Positions 33,655-42,514 of a stretch of 64,000 nucleotides of DNA are shown one piece after another; position 1 is the first letter of the stretch; each line of letters begins with the position of its first letter. The DNA lies in contig JAVBNH010000007.1 of NCBI GenBank assembly GCA_031551635.1, positions 1 to 64,000 of the forward strand. The letters are read 5' to 3'. Under the pieces are notes generated by a model. The model was not told the DNA's origin, did not search any database, and saw nothing but the letters and a program-made list of their open reading frames with translations. A program made the position numbers and the translations under genes. Origin of the DNA: JAVBNH01 sp031551635. Lineage in GTDB: Bacteria > Bacillota > Clostridia > Oscillospirales > Acutalibacteraceae.

Positions 33655-33873
33655 TCAGGGGGAAATGTAGCTTCTTCCAGAATCCTCATATTTGCCTGTC
33701 TGGATTATGGCTTTTTTTATGGTGTTGTTCCGGCAGCCGCTTCCCTCGCAGCATTTGGTGCACTGAGTGCAGCGCAATAGCTTCTGCCCGTTATGATAAA
33801 CTACCTCCTCGATAATGATATTCTTACCAAGCACGCAGCAGTATTGTTCGTAGGTATGAAGATGCTTTTTCAT
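33655..33873 (-). CDS. Small cysteine-rich protein
   Basis: Not recognised. The 72-aa product has two clusters, EQYCCVLG (about 10-17) and LRCTQCTKCCEGSGC (33-47), so it probably binds zinc or a metal cluster. AAAGGA 8 bp ahead selects ATG 33873. It is upstream of manA on the same strand, 112 bp away. The C-terminal 13 residues have no Cys and abut an octamer tract, so the real family C terminus may have been extended. Confidence 0.55.
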   Translation of the reverse strand: MKKHLHTYEQYCCVLGKNIIIEEVVYHNGQKLLRCTQCTKCCEGSGCRNNTIKKAIIQTGKYEDSGRSYISP

Positions 33874-34143
33874 CCCGCTCATCCTTTCATTCATAAACTT
33901 AGTGTTACCTCAAATTACAAAAAAAACCTATTTTTTGCTTGAGTGAAAAAATCCCCTCGTGTTTGATATGTATTCAACTGCACTGTCTGTTAAAATTTGT
34001 CCCTTTTTTTTATTATTATTTTTTAAAGCAGTTATTTTGTCCGATAAACAGACATATTATATTATAAATCGCAATTGATAAACCGCAGCGGAACACAGAC
34101 GGTTTAATTGAGGATTAATATAGGAATAGATGGTAGTTTTCTT

Positions 34144-34398
34144 ATGTATAAAAATATTATTTTCGGAATTTTGGGTTTTGCCGCGTTTTATATTTTGGTG
34201 TCATATCTTAAAAATAAACGCCTGATTTCAGGGATTCTGCTGACCGCCGTGCAGGGCTTGGCGGCGCTTTTCGCCGTCAACCTCATCGGCAGCTTTTTCG
34301 GCATACACTTGAACATAAATCCTTTTTCGCTGTGTGTGAGCGGAGTTTTTGGTACCGCCGGAGTGATAATGATGCTGCTAATCAATGCAATAGTCTAG
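34144..34398 (+). CDS. bofA: Pro-sigma-K processing inhibitor BofA-like
   Basis: An 84-aa protein with two to three hydrophobic helices. The C-terminal segment, NLIGSFFGIHLNINPFSLCVSGVFGTAGV, has the BofA pattern of N-P followed by a Gly-rich GxxGxxG-like helix. In Bacillus, BofA holds SpoIVFB inactive in the outer forespore membrane. Its presence suggests a sporulating lineage. ATG 34144 is chosen over TTG 34108. The TAG stop lies in the first unit of a heptamer tract. Confidence 0.75.
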   Translation: MYKNIIFGILGFAAFYILVSYLKNKRLISGILLTAVQGLAALFAVNLIGSFFGIHLNINPFSLCVSGVFGTAGVIMMLLINAIV

Positions 34399-34443
34399 GT
34401 TCTGGATGCTGGATACTGGATACTGGATTCTGGATGTTGGATA
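34395..34443. repeat. Heptamer tract, CTGGATA x7
   Basis: Seven phase-perfect units (CTAGGTT, CTGGATG, CTGGATA twice, CTGGATT, CTGGATG, TTGGATA). The first contains the bofA stop. Confidence 0.92.
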
Positions 34444-34645
34444 AGAATGCGATTTTTTGTTTATGCTTGTGATGATTTTTTTATAAGTCGTCGCAGGTAA
34501 TTTTTTTTTGAAATACTGGTTCCTGTGTAATAAATTATTCAAATTAAACAATTGAAGTATTCCCACAAATATGCTATACTATTAAATTATACGATATTTG
34601 TTGTGCGGATTCACTGTACAATCTATTTTAAATTCAGGTGGCAAT

Positions 34646-36115
34646 ATGAATATTCTTTTTATCGACATCGACACCCTTCGCCCTGACCATATGGGCTGCT
34701 ACGGCTATAACCGCGACGCCACGCCCAACCTTGACGCTATTGCCGCCGAGGGCGTTAGATTTACCGAATACTATTGCTCTGATGCGCCCTGCCTGCCCTC
34801 GCGAGCAAGCCTTGTGAGCGGTATGTTCGGCATTCACCACGGCGCTGTCGGGCACGGCGGAACGGCTGCTGACAAGAGATATATCGGCGAATCACGGGAT
34901 TTCCGCGATGAAAATGACGAGAATAATCTCTGGCATATTTTCCGCAAGGCAGGCATGTATACCGCCTCGATAAGCACCTTCGCGGAGCGTCATTCCTCGC
35001 AGTGGTTTAATTCGGGTTTTAATGAAACGCATAATGTCGGACGTTGCGGAAATGAGTCGGGCGAGCTTGTTCTGCCTGTCGCGCTCGATTGGCTGGAACG
35101 CAATAAAAACAGAGAAAACTGGTTCCTGCACCTTCATTTATGGGATCCTCATACCCCATACCGCGCCCCTGTGGAATTCGGAAATCCTTTTGAAGGAGAG
35201 CCGCTTGACACATGGATAGACGAAAAAATTCTGGAGGAACACCTGCTGCATGTCGGACCGCATTCGCTTAACGAGCTGAACATGTATCACTCCTTTGAAA
35301 ACCCCGATTTCCCGCGTAATCCGGGCAGCGCAAAGGACATGGTGGGGTTGAAACGGATTTTTGACGGCTATGACTGCGGCATAAAATATGCAGATTATCT
35401 CCTGGGGCAGGTTTTCGACAAACTTCGCGAATCCGGCATTTATAACGACACCGCGATAATTATAACGAGTGACCACGGCGAAAATATGGGTGAGCTTGGG
35501 ATTTATTCCGAGCATGCCACAGCCGACGCGGGTACCTGCCGCATACCGATGATAATAAAATGGCCGGGCATGCGCAAAGGCGCGGTTGACAGCGCCTTCC
35601 ATTACAATATCGACCTCGCGGCGACAGTGGCGGAGCTTCTGCGTGTCAAGCCCTATAAAAAATGGGACTCGCAAAGCTTCAGCGAAACGCTCACAAGCGC
35701 AGCTGAAAACGGGCGGGAATACCTAGTTTTGTCGCAGATGGCTCATGTTTGCCAGCGTTCAGTGAGATTTGAGGATTATTTATACATCAGAACATACCAT
35801 GACGGCTTTCACCTTTTTGAGAGGGAAATGCTGTTTAATATAAAGGACGACCCGCATGAAAAAAATAATATTGCGCAGGAGAACGCTCATCTGTGCGCAC
35901 GTGCGGCAAAGTATCTCTTTGACTGGTTTGACGGCATGATGGAAACCTCCGACAGTCCTGTCGACCCTATGCAGCTTGTCCTGAGGGAGGGCGGACCCTA
36001 CCATACCAGAGGACGGCTGGAGAGCTACTGCGAACGCCTTGAGGAAACCGGACGCCCTGAAGGCGCGAAAAAGCTGAGGAAAAAACACAAAAAGGAGTTA
36101 GGAGTCAGGGCATAG
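34646..36115 (+). CDS. Sulfatase (formylglycine-dependent)
   Basis: A 489-aa type I sulfatase. C49-L-P-S-R is the C-x-P-S-R motif whose Cys is turned into formylglycine, and DIDTLRPDHMGCYGY gives the N-terminal metal Asp pair. TSDHGENMGE supplies the second metal set. There is no signal peptide, so it would act inside the cell on sulfated sugars or choline-type esters. AGGTGG fixes ATG 34646. Its last seven residues and stop are written in a GGAGTTA heptamer tract, an odd C terminus for the family. Confidence 0.87.
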   Translation: MNILFIDIDTLRPDHMGCYGYNRDATPNLDAIAAEGVRFTEYYCSDAPCLPSRASLVSGMFGIHHGAVGHGGTAADKRYIGESRDFRDENDENNLWHIFRKAGMYTASISTFAERHSSQWFNSGFNETHNVGRCGNESGELVLPVALDWLERNKNRENWFLHLHLWDPHTPYRAPVEFGNPFEGEPLDTWIDEKILEEHLLHVGPHSLNELNMYHSFENPDFPRNPGSAKDMVGLKRIFDGYDCGIKYADYLLGQVFDKLRESGIYNDTAIIITSDHGENMGELGIYSEHATADAGTCRIPMIIKWPGMRKGAVDSAFHYNIDLAATVAELLRVKPYKKWDSQSFSETLTSAAENGREYLVLSQMAHVCQRSVRFEDYLYIRTYHDGFHLFEREMLFNIKDDPHEKNNIAQENAHLCARAAKYLFDWFDGMMETSDSPVDPMQLVLREGGPYHTRGRLESYCERLEETGRPEGAKKLRKKHKKELGVRA

Positions 36116-36128
36116 GAGTTAGGCGATA
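36094..36128. repeat. Heptamer tract, GGAGTTA x5
   Basis: Units GGAGTTA, GGAGTCA, GGGCATA, GGAGTTA, GGCGATA. The first three encode the sulfatase C terminus and its TAG stop. Confidence 0.85.
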
Positions 36129-36151
36129 AGTATTAATAAAATTTGTCTTGC

Positions 36152-36179
36152 ATCTAATGTCTAATATCTAATATCTAGT
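36152..36179. repeat. Heptamer tract, ATCTAAT x4
   Basis: Four units (ATCTAAT, GTCTAAT, ATCTAAT, ATCTAGT) lie 20 bp ahead of the rpe start. Confidence 0.85.
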
Positions 36180-36198
36180 ATAAGTGAGGTATGAATTT

Positions 36199-36876
36199 AT
36201 GATATATATTTCCCCTTCTTTGCTTGCGTCTGACTTTTCGCGGCTCGGTGAGGAGCTTCGGGAGCTTGAAGCCGCGGGTGCGGACTGGGCGCATCTCGAC
36301 GTTATGGATGGGCATTTTGTTCCGAATATAACACTCGGCGCGCCGGTCATAAAGGCTCTGCGCGGCTGCTCCTCCCTCGTTTTTGATGTTCATCTTATGA
36401 TAGACAATCCGCTGGCTTTTATTGACGACTTCGCTGACGCAGGCGCGGATATGATTACAGTTCATGTCGAATCTCAATGCGATATTCCGGAAACTATTGA
36501 AAAAATAAGCTCAAAAGGTGTAAAAGCAGCCCTGACGCTTCGCCCTGCGACACCTGTAGAGACGCTTTATCCCTATCTTGAAAAGATAAAAATGGCGCTG
36601 ATAATGACCGTTGAGCCCGGCTTTGGCGGGCAGCCGTTTATTGAGCAGGCGGGCGAAAAAATAAAAAACCTCCGCCTTGAATGTGTCCGCCGGAAAATCG
36701 ACATGGACATCATGGTAGACGGAGGTATAAACGAGGAGAAAATCGCTCTTTGCGCCTCTCTGGGTGCGAACGCCTTCGCCGTGGGAAGTTCTGTTTTCAA
36801 GGCTCCCGATAAAAAACAGGCGATTGCCGCGCTCAGAAGGATTGCTCAGGATAATTACTGCACTTTTGACTGCTAA
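36199..36876 (+). CDS. rpe: Ribulose-phosphate 3-epimerase
   Basis: Interconverts ribulose 5-phosphate and xylulose 5-phosphate in the pentose phosphate pathway. It is 225 aa. SPSLLASDFSRLGEEL, HLDVMDGHFVPNI with catalytic Asp and metal His, DVHLMI, MTVEPGFGGQ and VDGGINEEK are all intact. GTGAGG selects ATG 36199. Its stop overlaps that of the convergent mecA gene by 4 bp, so there is no room for a terminator between them. Confidence 0.95.
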   Translation: MIYISPSLLASDFSRLGEELRELEAAGADWAHLDVMDGHFVPNITLGAPVIKALRGCSSLVFDVHLMIDNPLAFIDDFADAGADMITVHVESQCDIPETIEKISSKGVKAALTLRPATPVETLYPYLEKIKMALIMTVEPGFGGQPFIEQAGEKIKNLRLECVRRKIDMDIMVDGGINEEKIALCASLGANAFAVGSSVFKAPDKKQAIAALRRIAQDNYCTFDC

Positions 36877-37457
36877 TTCTTTTGCGTATTACAAAGCTTA
36901 TGTAAGGCATCCTTTTGTGCGATAAGACTCCAGTATTCGCTCATTCTCGCGAGGCTGTAGCTCCTGTTTTCTTTGATAATTTCGCCGAACTCGTTTATCA
37001 TTCCCCTGATAACAGTGTCGTCTAGCGGCTCGGGATACACGGTCAGGCGGTATTTACCGTCAAGAGAATACAGCTCGCTCTTGCCCTCATATCCGAAATT
37101 TATCAGTGATTTACCGCATAAAAAAACGTTCTCGATATTTTCAAATTCACAAATCACGATGCCCTCGTCTCTTTTTAACATTTTTATGTTTTTTGAGCGT
37201 GTATCTGTTTTCGGGAGCGCGGTAAAGAAGATAATGCACCCGCCAGTTATCGACGGCATAGCTTCGATAAGCATTTTTTCCGACAGGTTTATATTCCTCC
37301 CGAGCTTCTGGCTCGCCTCGTCAAGCACTGTCCAGAGAACTCTTCTGGTTTCGATATTCGCATAGTCTAAATTCTCATATGTAATATCAAGCTCATTCAT
37401 GTCCGCCTCAGTCAGCTCGACCACAAAGCAATTATCGTCCTGAACTTCCACTTTCAT
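36873..37457 (-). CDS. mecA: Adaptor protein MecA family
   Basis: A 194-aa adaptor that delivers substrates to ClpC-ClpP in Firmicutes. The N-terminal domain, with ELTEADMNELDITYENLDYANIETRRV divided over residues 12-38, matches MecA, and a C-terminal ClpC-binding half follows an acidic linker. GGAGTTTTAATGTT precedes ATG 37457. In this lineage it could control competence or stress factors; targets are not known. Confidence 0.8.
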   Translation of the reverse strand: MKVEVQDDNCFVVELTEADMNELDITYENLDYANIETRRVLWTVLDEASQKLGRNINLSEKMLIEAMPSITGGCIIFFTALPKTDTRSKNIKMLKRDEGIVICEFENIENVFLCGKSLINFGYEGKSELYSLDGKYRLTVYPEPLDDTVIRGMINEFGEIIKENRSYSLARMSEYWSLIAQKDALHKLCNTQKN

Positions 37458-37561
37458 AACATTAAAACTCCTTTTAACAATAAAAAAATAAGATACCACT
37501 AATATAATATTCGCAAAGTTCAAAGTGTGCAATGATAAAAATATGGAAAGAAGGAAAATGC

Positions 37562-38668
37562 GTGAATATCAAAAAATCCTTCGGCTCACTTACTCGCAAT
37601 GTTTACCTGCTGGACTTCTTTATTATGTCGTTTTTTTGCGTTGTACTCGCTGTTTTTCACAGCACAGCCGCCGCTAGGCTGATTTTTGCCTGCATTTGCC
37701 TATCCATGCTGCTTGAATTTGTCCTTAATGCAATTTTATGCAATAAGGTTCTTAAAAAGAAGTCGGCTGTGGATTTGCCGATGTCCGCGTATATGGGGCT
37801 GTGCACCGCGCTGATGATGCCTTCCGACTCACCGGTCTTTATAGCTTCGCTTGCCTTACTTTTTGCTTATAGCGTTGTCTATATCGCCGTCCCGCTGCTC
37901 TCGAAATCCGTCATGAAATCCTCGCGGCTGCAGCTTATGCCCGCCGCCCTCGCGGCGACCTTTATGACAGTGTTTTTTAAAGGGCGTTTTTTCACCTACA
38001 CCATGCCGGCACCCTCCGGCGCGGGAAATGTCAACGGCACTCCTGAAATACTGGGAGAAGGCGCGGAATCCCTCGCGAAAATGCTTTCGGACGGCTCCGT
38101 GACAAACGGCATACCCTATAGCTTCAGTGAAATTCTTTTCGGCTATCTTCCAGGTGCGATGGGCTCAGTGCTAATAATTCTTGCCGCTTGCTGCGTTTTC
38201 ATTATTGTCAAACGCCCGTCCTTTGCCCTTGCGCCGCTTGGATTTATCGCTGTGGTGATAATATGGGCACTCCTTTTCCCCCGCTTTGAGCCTTTAGCTG
38301 AAGGCGGTGCCCACAGGGGATTGTCCGTTCTTCTGGAGCTCTCCTCCGGTTCGCTTTTATTCGCCGCGTTTTTCCTGCTTGCTTTGCCGAAATATCTTCC
38401 AAAGAATTTTGCGCTGCGCATAGCTTACGGTGCTCTCTGCGGCGCGCTGACAATGCTGCTGCGTCTTATCGGCTATTATGAGGAAACGGTCTGCATCGCA
38501 ATACTGCTGATGAATTTTACCCTGCCGCTTTTCAACGGAAGGCTTGACCCGGATAGAAAAAAGAGTGATAAAAAACTCGAAAACACGAGAAAAGTTGTAA
38601 ACAGCAAGCCTGATTTTCTAGGAAAAAAGCCGAGCGAAGAGGATATATTCAGCAGATTTTCACAGTAG
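37562..38668 (+). CDS. RnfD/NqrB-like integral membrane protein, orphan
   Basis: A 368-aa protein with about nine membrane helices. FGYLPGAMGSVLI and SGSLLFAAFFLLALPKYLP followed by YGALCGALTMLLRLIGYYEE and AILLMNFTLPLFNG reproduce the layout of RnfD, the FMN-bearing subunit of the Rnf ion pump. The usual S-G-A-T flavin-attachment motif is not seen, and there are no other rnf genes, so electron transfer may be lost. GTG 37562, behind GAAGGA, is the likely start. It is 18 bp upstream of a small membrane-protein gene, so the two are probably an operon. Confidence 0.62.
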   Translation: MNIKKSFGSLTRNVYLLDFFIMSFFCVVLAVFHSTAAARLIFACICLSMLLEFVLNAILCNKVLKKKSAVDLPMSAYMGLCTALMMPSDSPVFIASLALLFAYSVVYIAVPLLSKSVMKSSRLQLMPAALAATFMTVFFKGRFFTYTMPAPSGAGNVNGTPEILGEGAESLAKMLSDGSVTNGIPYSFSEILFGYLPGAMGSVLIILAACCVFIIVKRPSFALAPLGFIAVVIIWALLFPRFEPLAEGGAHRGLSVLLELSSGSLLFAAFFLLALPKYLPKNFALRIAYGALCGALTMLLRLIGYYEETVCIAILLMNFTLPLFNGRLDPDRKKSDKKLENTRKVVNSKPDFLGKKPSEEDIFSRFSQ

Positions 38669-38686
38669 CAAAGGAGTGTAACAGCC

Positions 38687-39022
38687 TTGAGTGAAAACAG
38701 CCGCCTGCCGGCGAAAAAAAACAACAGCGAAAACGCAAAAAAAACGCCCCCTGTGGTTTCACACACAAAGGGCTTTTACCGTTTTTCGAAAACCTTTCCC
38801 GGCACAACAGACGAAAACGGCTATAGGGACAACGAAAACATGCGCCGCCGCCCAATGTCGGCAAAAGGACGGATTTTAACGGCTGTTTTTGTCCTGTTCT
38901 GCTTTATTTTCGCCTTTGTCGCGACAAGCGTGGCTCTCCATATTTCGCATACAGCGCCAAAGGACGCGACAGCGCCTGCACAGTCAGAAACTGTTGATGC
39001 AGCGGAAAATCTTGCGGAATAA
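38687..39022 (+). CDS. Small single-pass membrane protein, unknown
   Basis: Not recognised. The 111-aa product has a polar, basic N terminus of about 60 aa, one membrane helix (about 64-86) and an acidic Ala-rich tail. It uses a TTG start (38687) with AGGAG 10 bp ahead. It follows the RnfD-like gene closely, which suggests that the two act together. It is convergent with the lipoprotein gene, 11 bp between stops. Confidence 0.65.
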   Translation: MSENSRLPAKKNNSENAKKTPPVVSHTKGFYRFSKTFPGTTDENGYRDNENMRRRPMSAKGRILTAVFVLFCFIFAFVATSVALHISHTAPKDATAPAQSETVDAAENLAE

Positions 39023-39033
39023 TTGTAAAAATT

Positions 39034-39690
39034 TTACCGCGAATCATATTTGGAAATTTTTTCAAATACTTCATCCGTGAAGCTCGAATCCTCCCAAATA
39101 TCAGGCTTGTTCATCTCGATATTTTTACCTCTGGCGACCTCGTCAAGTATACCGATGTTGCCGCCGCCGCTGTACCAGTCCCTGACAGACAGGTGACCGT
39201 TTACATTTTTAATGATAAGCTTATGCGCAGCGCTTGAGGCGCCGTATTCATGCTGAGAAACCGCGCTTATTTCGACAAAAACTGATTCATCATCTGTGAG
39301 CCATTCTATATCAGTTAAACCGTAGGAGACATCCGCGGAATTCACGTTAGACAACTGCTTGATTTTCTCCATCTTCATGGCAATGTATTCTTTGAATTCA
39401 GCGTTATCGCAGTAAATGTCGGTATCAAAGATATTGCCCGGCTTTATTCCGGCATAAAAATTATTAAGAAATGATTTGCAAACAGCATAGACTGTATCAA
39501 AATCGTTTGGAGACAAGCCCTGCTCCTTATTTGCTATTTCAAAGCTCAGCTCACTGCCCGTTTCTTGTTCAAAAGTGCTCTTAAGCGTACTTGTAGCAGG
39601 AGAGGTAGAGCTTGTTTGATTTTCTGTGTTTCCGGAGCTGCAGGAAACGAGAATCATTAATAAAAGCACTGTGCATATGACTTTATACAT
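39034..39690 (-). CDS. Predicted lipoprotein, unknown function
   Basis: A 218-aa protein with a lipoprotein signal (LLLMILVSCSSGN, lipobox LVSC, Cys at about residue 17), then a Ser/Thr-rich stretch and a mixed domain. It should be lipid-anchored outside the membrane. GAGGTG overlaps the GTG at 39699, so ATG 39690 is the start. No family is recognised. Confidence 0.72.
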   Translation of the reverse strand: MYKVICTVLLLMILVSCSSGNTENQTSSTSPATSTLKSTFEQETGSELSFEIANKEQGLSPNDFDTVYAVCKSFLNNFYAGIKPGNIFDTDIYCDNAEFKEYIAMKMEKIKQLSNVNSADVSYGLTDIEWLTDDESVFVEISAVSQHEYGASSAAHKLIIKNVNGHLSVRDWYSGGGNIGILDEVARGKNIEMNKPDIWEDSSFTDEVFEKISKYDSR

Positions 39691-39833
39691 GTTTTTCACC
39701 TCGCAAAATTTTTAGAAAAGTAAAAAATTACATAAATATCATAGCATGATAAATTTAAACAGTAAATGAAATTCATAAAATCCGTAATAAAAAGTTGCAA
39801 AATGTTTATTTTATTTTGAAAAAGGACGATACT

Positions 39834-42401
39834 GTGAGAAAAATAAAAAAAATTTTATACCGTGTCGTTCCGCTCATTGTCTGTATCGCTGCCGTCATAG
39901 GCGCGGTGTATATATATCAGTGGCTTACGCACCCCGTTACGGCGGGAATGCGCTACTCCTCCTCGCAGACAAAAACCGCCGGAGAGCTGCGGGAGGAAGG
40001 CGAGGCACAGCTGCAGCAGGCAAAGTCGAAGCTCAAGCCTATGATGGGCTGGTCGGCGCAAAATATCGCCCGCGGCAGCTATAACGCTCAGACTGTCGCC
40101 GCGCAGTGTGACATTCTTGTGAATTCGGGATTGTCCTCAGCCGGATACAAATTTATCAGCCTCACAAACGGCTGGCAGTCCTCATCGAGGGAGGGCACAG
40201 GTCTGCTTTTTAACAGAAGCGCCTTTGACGACATCAGCGGCTTTATAAAAAAAATAAAGGATATGGGTCTCAGCCTCGCGATATATTCGACAACCGCCGA
40301 GACGACGGCGGTCGAAAGACCGGGCAGCTGGGGCTATGAGGATATTGACGCGAAAACCTTCAGGGAGTGGGGCATCGGCGGCGTTAATTATTCCTATTAT
40401 GACTTTACTAAGGGCAATAATGTCTATACCACCAAAGCGCCTTCGGTTAAGTATCTGCTGGCAAAGCCTTCCTCTTCAAATGCTTCTATACACAGATACG
40501 AGGTGAGCGGCGCGGAATTTATAGGGAATGCGAAGCTTTCAAAGGGCGTTTTAATCGGAATTGATAAAAATATCGGCGCGGTAATTTTTACCGTCAAAGC
40601 AAAAACCGCGGGAAAGTACCTGCTGACCCTCGGCTATAACGAGCCGGGCGACAGGGAGCGGCGTTTTGCTCTGGCGGTTGTGAATCCACCTGAGGACGGG
40701 ACAAGAGAGAGCAAAAACGAGTATGAGTTGTGGCTTCCTGTGGCAAAAATTGCCAAGGAGAATACGGAATATAGTTTTGAAGTCACCTTGCAAAGCGGCG
40801 ACAATAAAATAAAAATATATAATCCTATTGAATCGGCAAAGGACGATGTGTACCTGCGCCTGAGACGAATGGGTGAAGCGGTTAAGACGGCATATAAGGA
40901 CGAAACTGTTTATTTTTCGGTTTTTGACGAAGGAGTATCGTCTCCGTGGGAATGGGCGGGCGGTATCGCGAACTCCTGGCAAGTCGGCAAAGCGCCCACG
41001 GGCGACTGGAAAAGCGTAATGCAAAGCTACGAGAAGGCGAACAGCCTTTGGAGCTATCAGCGCCCAGGGAATTATAACGACCCGGGAGAGCTTTGCCTTG
41101 GGAGCGGCACGCTTACCGCCGAGGAAAGCCGCTCGCATTTTTCACTCTGGTGTATACTCAGTGCGCCGCTGATTCTCTCTAATGACCTGACAAGGCTCGT
41201 TGAAGGTGACGGCAGTGTCAGTAAAACCGCCGAGAAAGGTATATATGATATAATTTCAAATATGGAGCTTATCGCCTTGAATCAAGACGATATTATGCTT
41301 CAGTCAAAGCTTATAACGACCGTTAACAATGTTGATATTCTTGTCAAGCCGCTTTCAGGCGGCGAGGCGGCGGTTCTGTTTCTTAATAAGTCTGATAAGG
41401 AAACAAGCAGCGCGAATATCAATCTTTCCGAGCTCGCGAAATACGACAGCCGTGTCACTCTTCCTGGCGAGTCATCTTTTCTTGTGAAAAATCTTTGGGA
41501 GACTGAAGATTATTATTCCTGCGGCGCTATTCTGGAGTCAGGTCAGCTTGAAAGCCACGCAGTCAGTGTTTTTCGTGTGAAAACCATCGGCAGCGGGCTT
41601 CAGCAGGAGGCGGCAAATTTCACGGTGGGAACAAAGGATTCTTCGGCTATATTTACCTCAAAAGAAAAAACTGAATTTGTTATAACCATCGAAAACCGCG
41701 GTAAGTCAAAAATGGAGAACATCAGCGCCGAGCTTATCATTCCTTTGGACGGCGCAAGGCTTGAAGGCAGCGCGATGCAGAATCTCGCTTCACTTGATGC
41801 CGGCGAGTCGCACACCTTCATTTATTCGCTAACAGTCGGCGAATATGAATCAACAAAACGCCAGCCTGTGAAGTCCGTCAAAATAACAGGCAGGGCGAGC
41901 TTCAGCTACTCCTCAAGTCCCGGCGAACCTCAGCAGCAAACGTTTTACAATGATTTTAAAATTGCGTCGACTGTGGAAGCGTCCGAAACCTTCGTTTCTG
42001 ACATGCCGATTTTATATGCGCACAGCGAACTGGGACCTGTGACTAAAAACCGCTCTGCGGGCGGAATATATATGAAATTTAACGATATGAGCTCCCACAG
42101 AAACGGCATGAGCTCAAAGACTCCGGGCGAGTTTGACATATATCTCGGCGGCGATAGCTTTAATGTCAAGGGGATGATAGGCTCCGACATAAAAACCGAC
42201 GACGAGGTCAAGCTACAGTTTATTATCCTTGCCGACGGCAGAGAGGTCTACCGCTCGAAGGAGACTGAATCTGGGGATTTTTCGACGCTGGACATCAATG
42301 TAAATTATTGCAGGATAATGACCTTTAAGGTGATTTCGGTAAATAAAGACGGTAAAACAGGGATAGGCGACTGGGTTGACCTTAGAGTCAAAAGAATATG
42401 A
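39834..42401 (+). CDS. Membrane-anchored GH27-type alpha-galactosidase with inserted CBM
   Basis: An 855-aa enzyme anchored by one N-terminal helix (residues 8-30). The GH27 barrel opens with MMGWSAQN (70-77). SLAIYST then leads to WGIGGVNYSYYD, where Asp190 aligns with the nucleophile. About 170 residues of beta-type sequence (195-365, CBM35-like) interrupt the barrel. It resumes with FSVFDEGVSSPWEW, IANSWQVGKAPTGDW (acid/base Asp candidate) and GNYNDPGELCLGSG. A NEW3-type domain (about 590-710) and an NPCBM-like C-terminal domain (about 730-855) follow. GTG 39834 behind AAAGGA is the start. Exact glycosidic target unknown. Confidence 0.82.
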   Translation: MRKIKKILYRVVPLIVCIAAVIGAVYIYQWLTHPVTAGMRYSSSQTKTAGELREEGEAQLQQAKSKLKPMMGWSAQNIARGSYNAQTVAAQCDILVNSGLSSAGYKFISLTNGWQSSSREGTGLLFNRSAFDDISGFIKKIKDMGLSLAIYSTTAETTAVERPGSWGYEDIDAKTFREWGIGGVNYSYYDFTKGNNVYTTKAPSVKYLLAKPSSSNASIHRYEVSGAEFIGNAKLSKGVLIGIDKNIGAVIFTVKAKTAGKYLLTLGYNEPGDRERRFALAVVNPPEDGTRESKNEYELWLPVAKIAKENTEYSFEVTLQSGDNKIKIYNPIESAKDDVYLRLRRMGEAVKTAYKDETVYFSVFDEGVSSPWEWAGGIANSWQVGKAPTGDWKSVMQSYEKANSLWSYQRPGNYNDPGELCLGSGTLTAEESRSHFSLWCILSAPLILSNDLTRLVEGDGSVSKTAEKGIYDIISNMELIALNQDDIMLQSKLITTVNNVDILVKPLSGGEAAVLFLNKSDKETSSANINLSELAKYDSRVTLPGESSFLVKNLWETEDYYSCGAILESGQLESHAVSVFRVKTIGSGLQQEAANFTVGTKDSSAIFTSKEKTEFVITIENRGKSKMENISAELIIPLDGARLEGSAMQNLASLDAGESHTFIYSLTVGEYESTKRQPVKSVKITGRASFSYSSSPGEPQQQTFYNDFKIASTVEASETFVSDMPILYAHSELGPVTKNRSAGGIYMKFNDMSSHRNGMSSKTPGEFDIYLGGDSFNVKGMIGSDIKTDDEVKLQFIILADGREVYRSKETESGDFSTLDINVNYCRIMTFKVISVNKDGKTGIGDWVDLRVKRI

Positions 42402-42410
42402 GCCCAATAA

Positions 42411-42443
42411 GGAGGTAGGAGTTAGGACATAGGAGTTAGGCTG
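42411..42443. repeat. Heptamer tract, GGAGTTA x4-5
   Basis: Units GGAGGTA, GGAGTTA, GGACATA, GGAGTTA, GGCTG follow the GH27 stop codon by 9 bp. Confidence 0.85.
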
Positions 42444-42473
42444 TTTGAATCGCATTGCGTAGATTATAATAAT

Positions 42474-42505
42474 AAAAACAGCGCGGTGAGACCCGCGCTG
42501 TTTTT
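42474..42505. terminator. Bidirectional terminator between GH27 and transporter genes
   Basis: A 13-bp perfect stem, AAAAACAGCGCGG with CCGCGCTGTTTTT, with A and T tails that serve both convergent genes. Confidence 0.92.
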
Positions 42506-42514
42506 ATGCTATAT

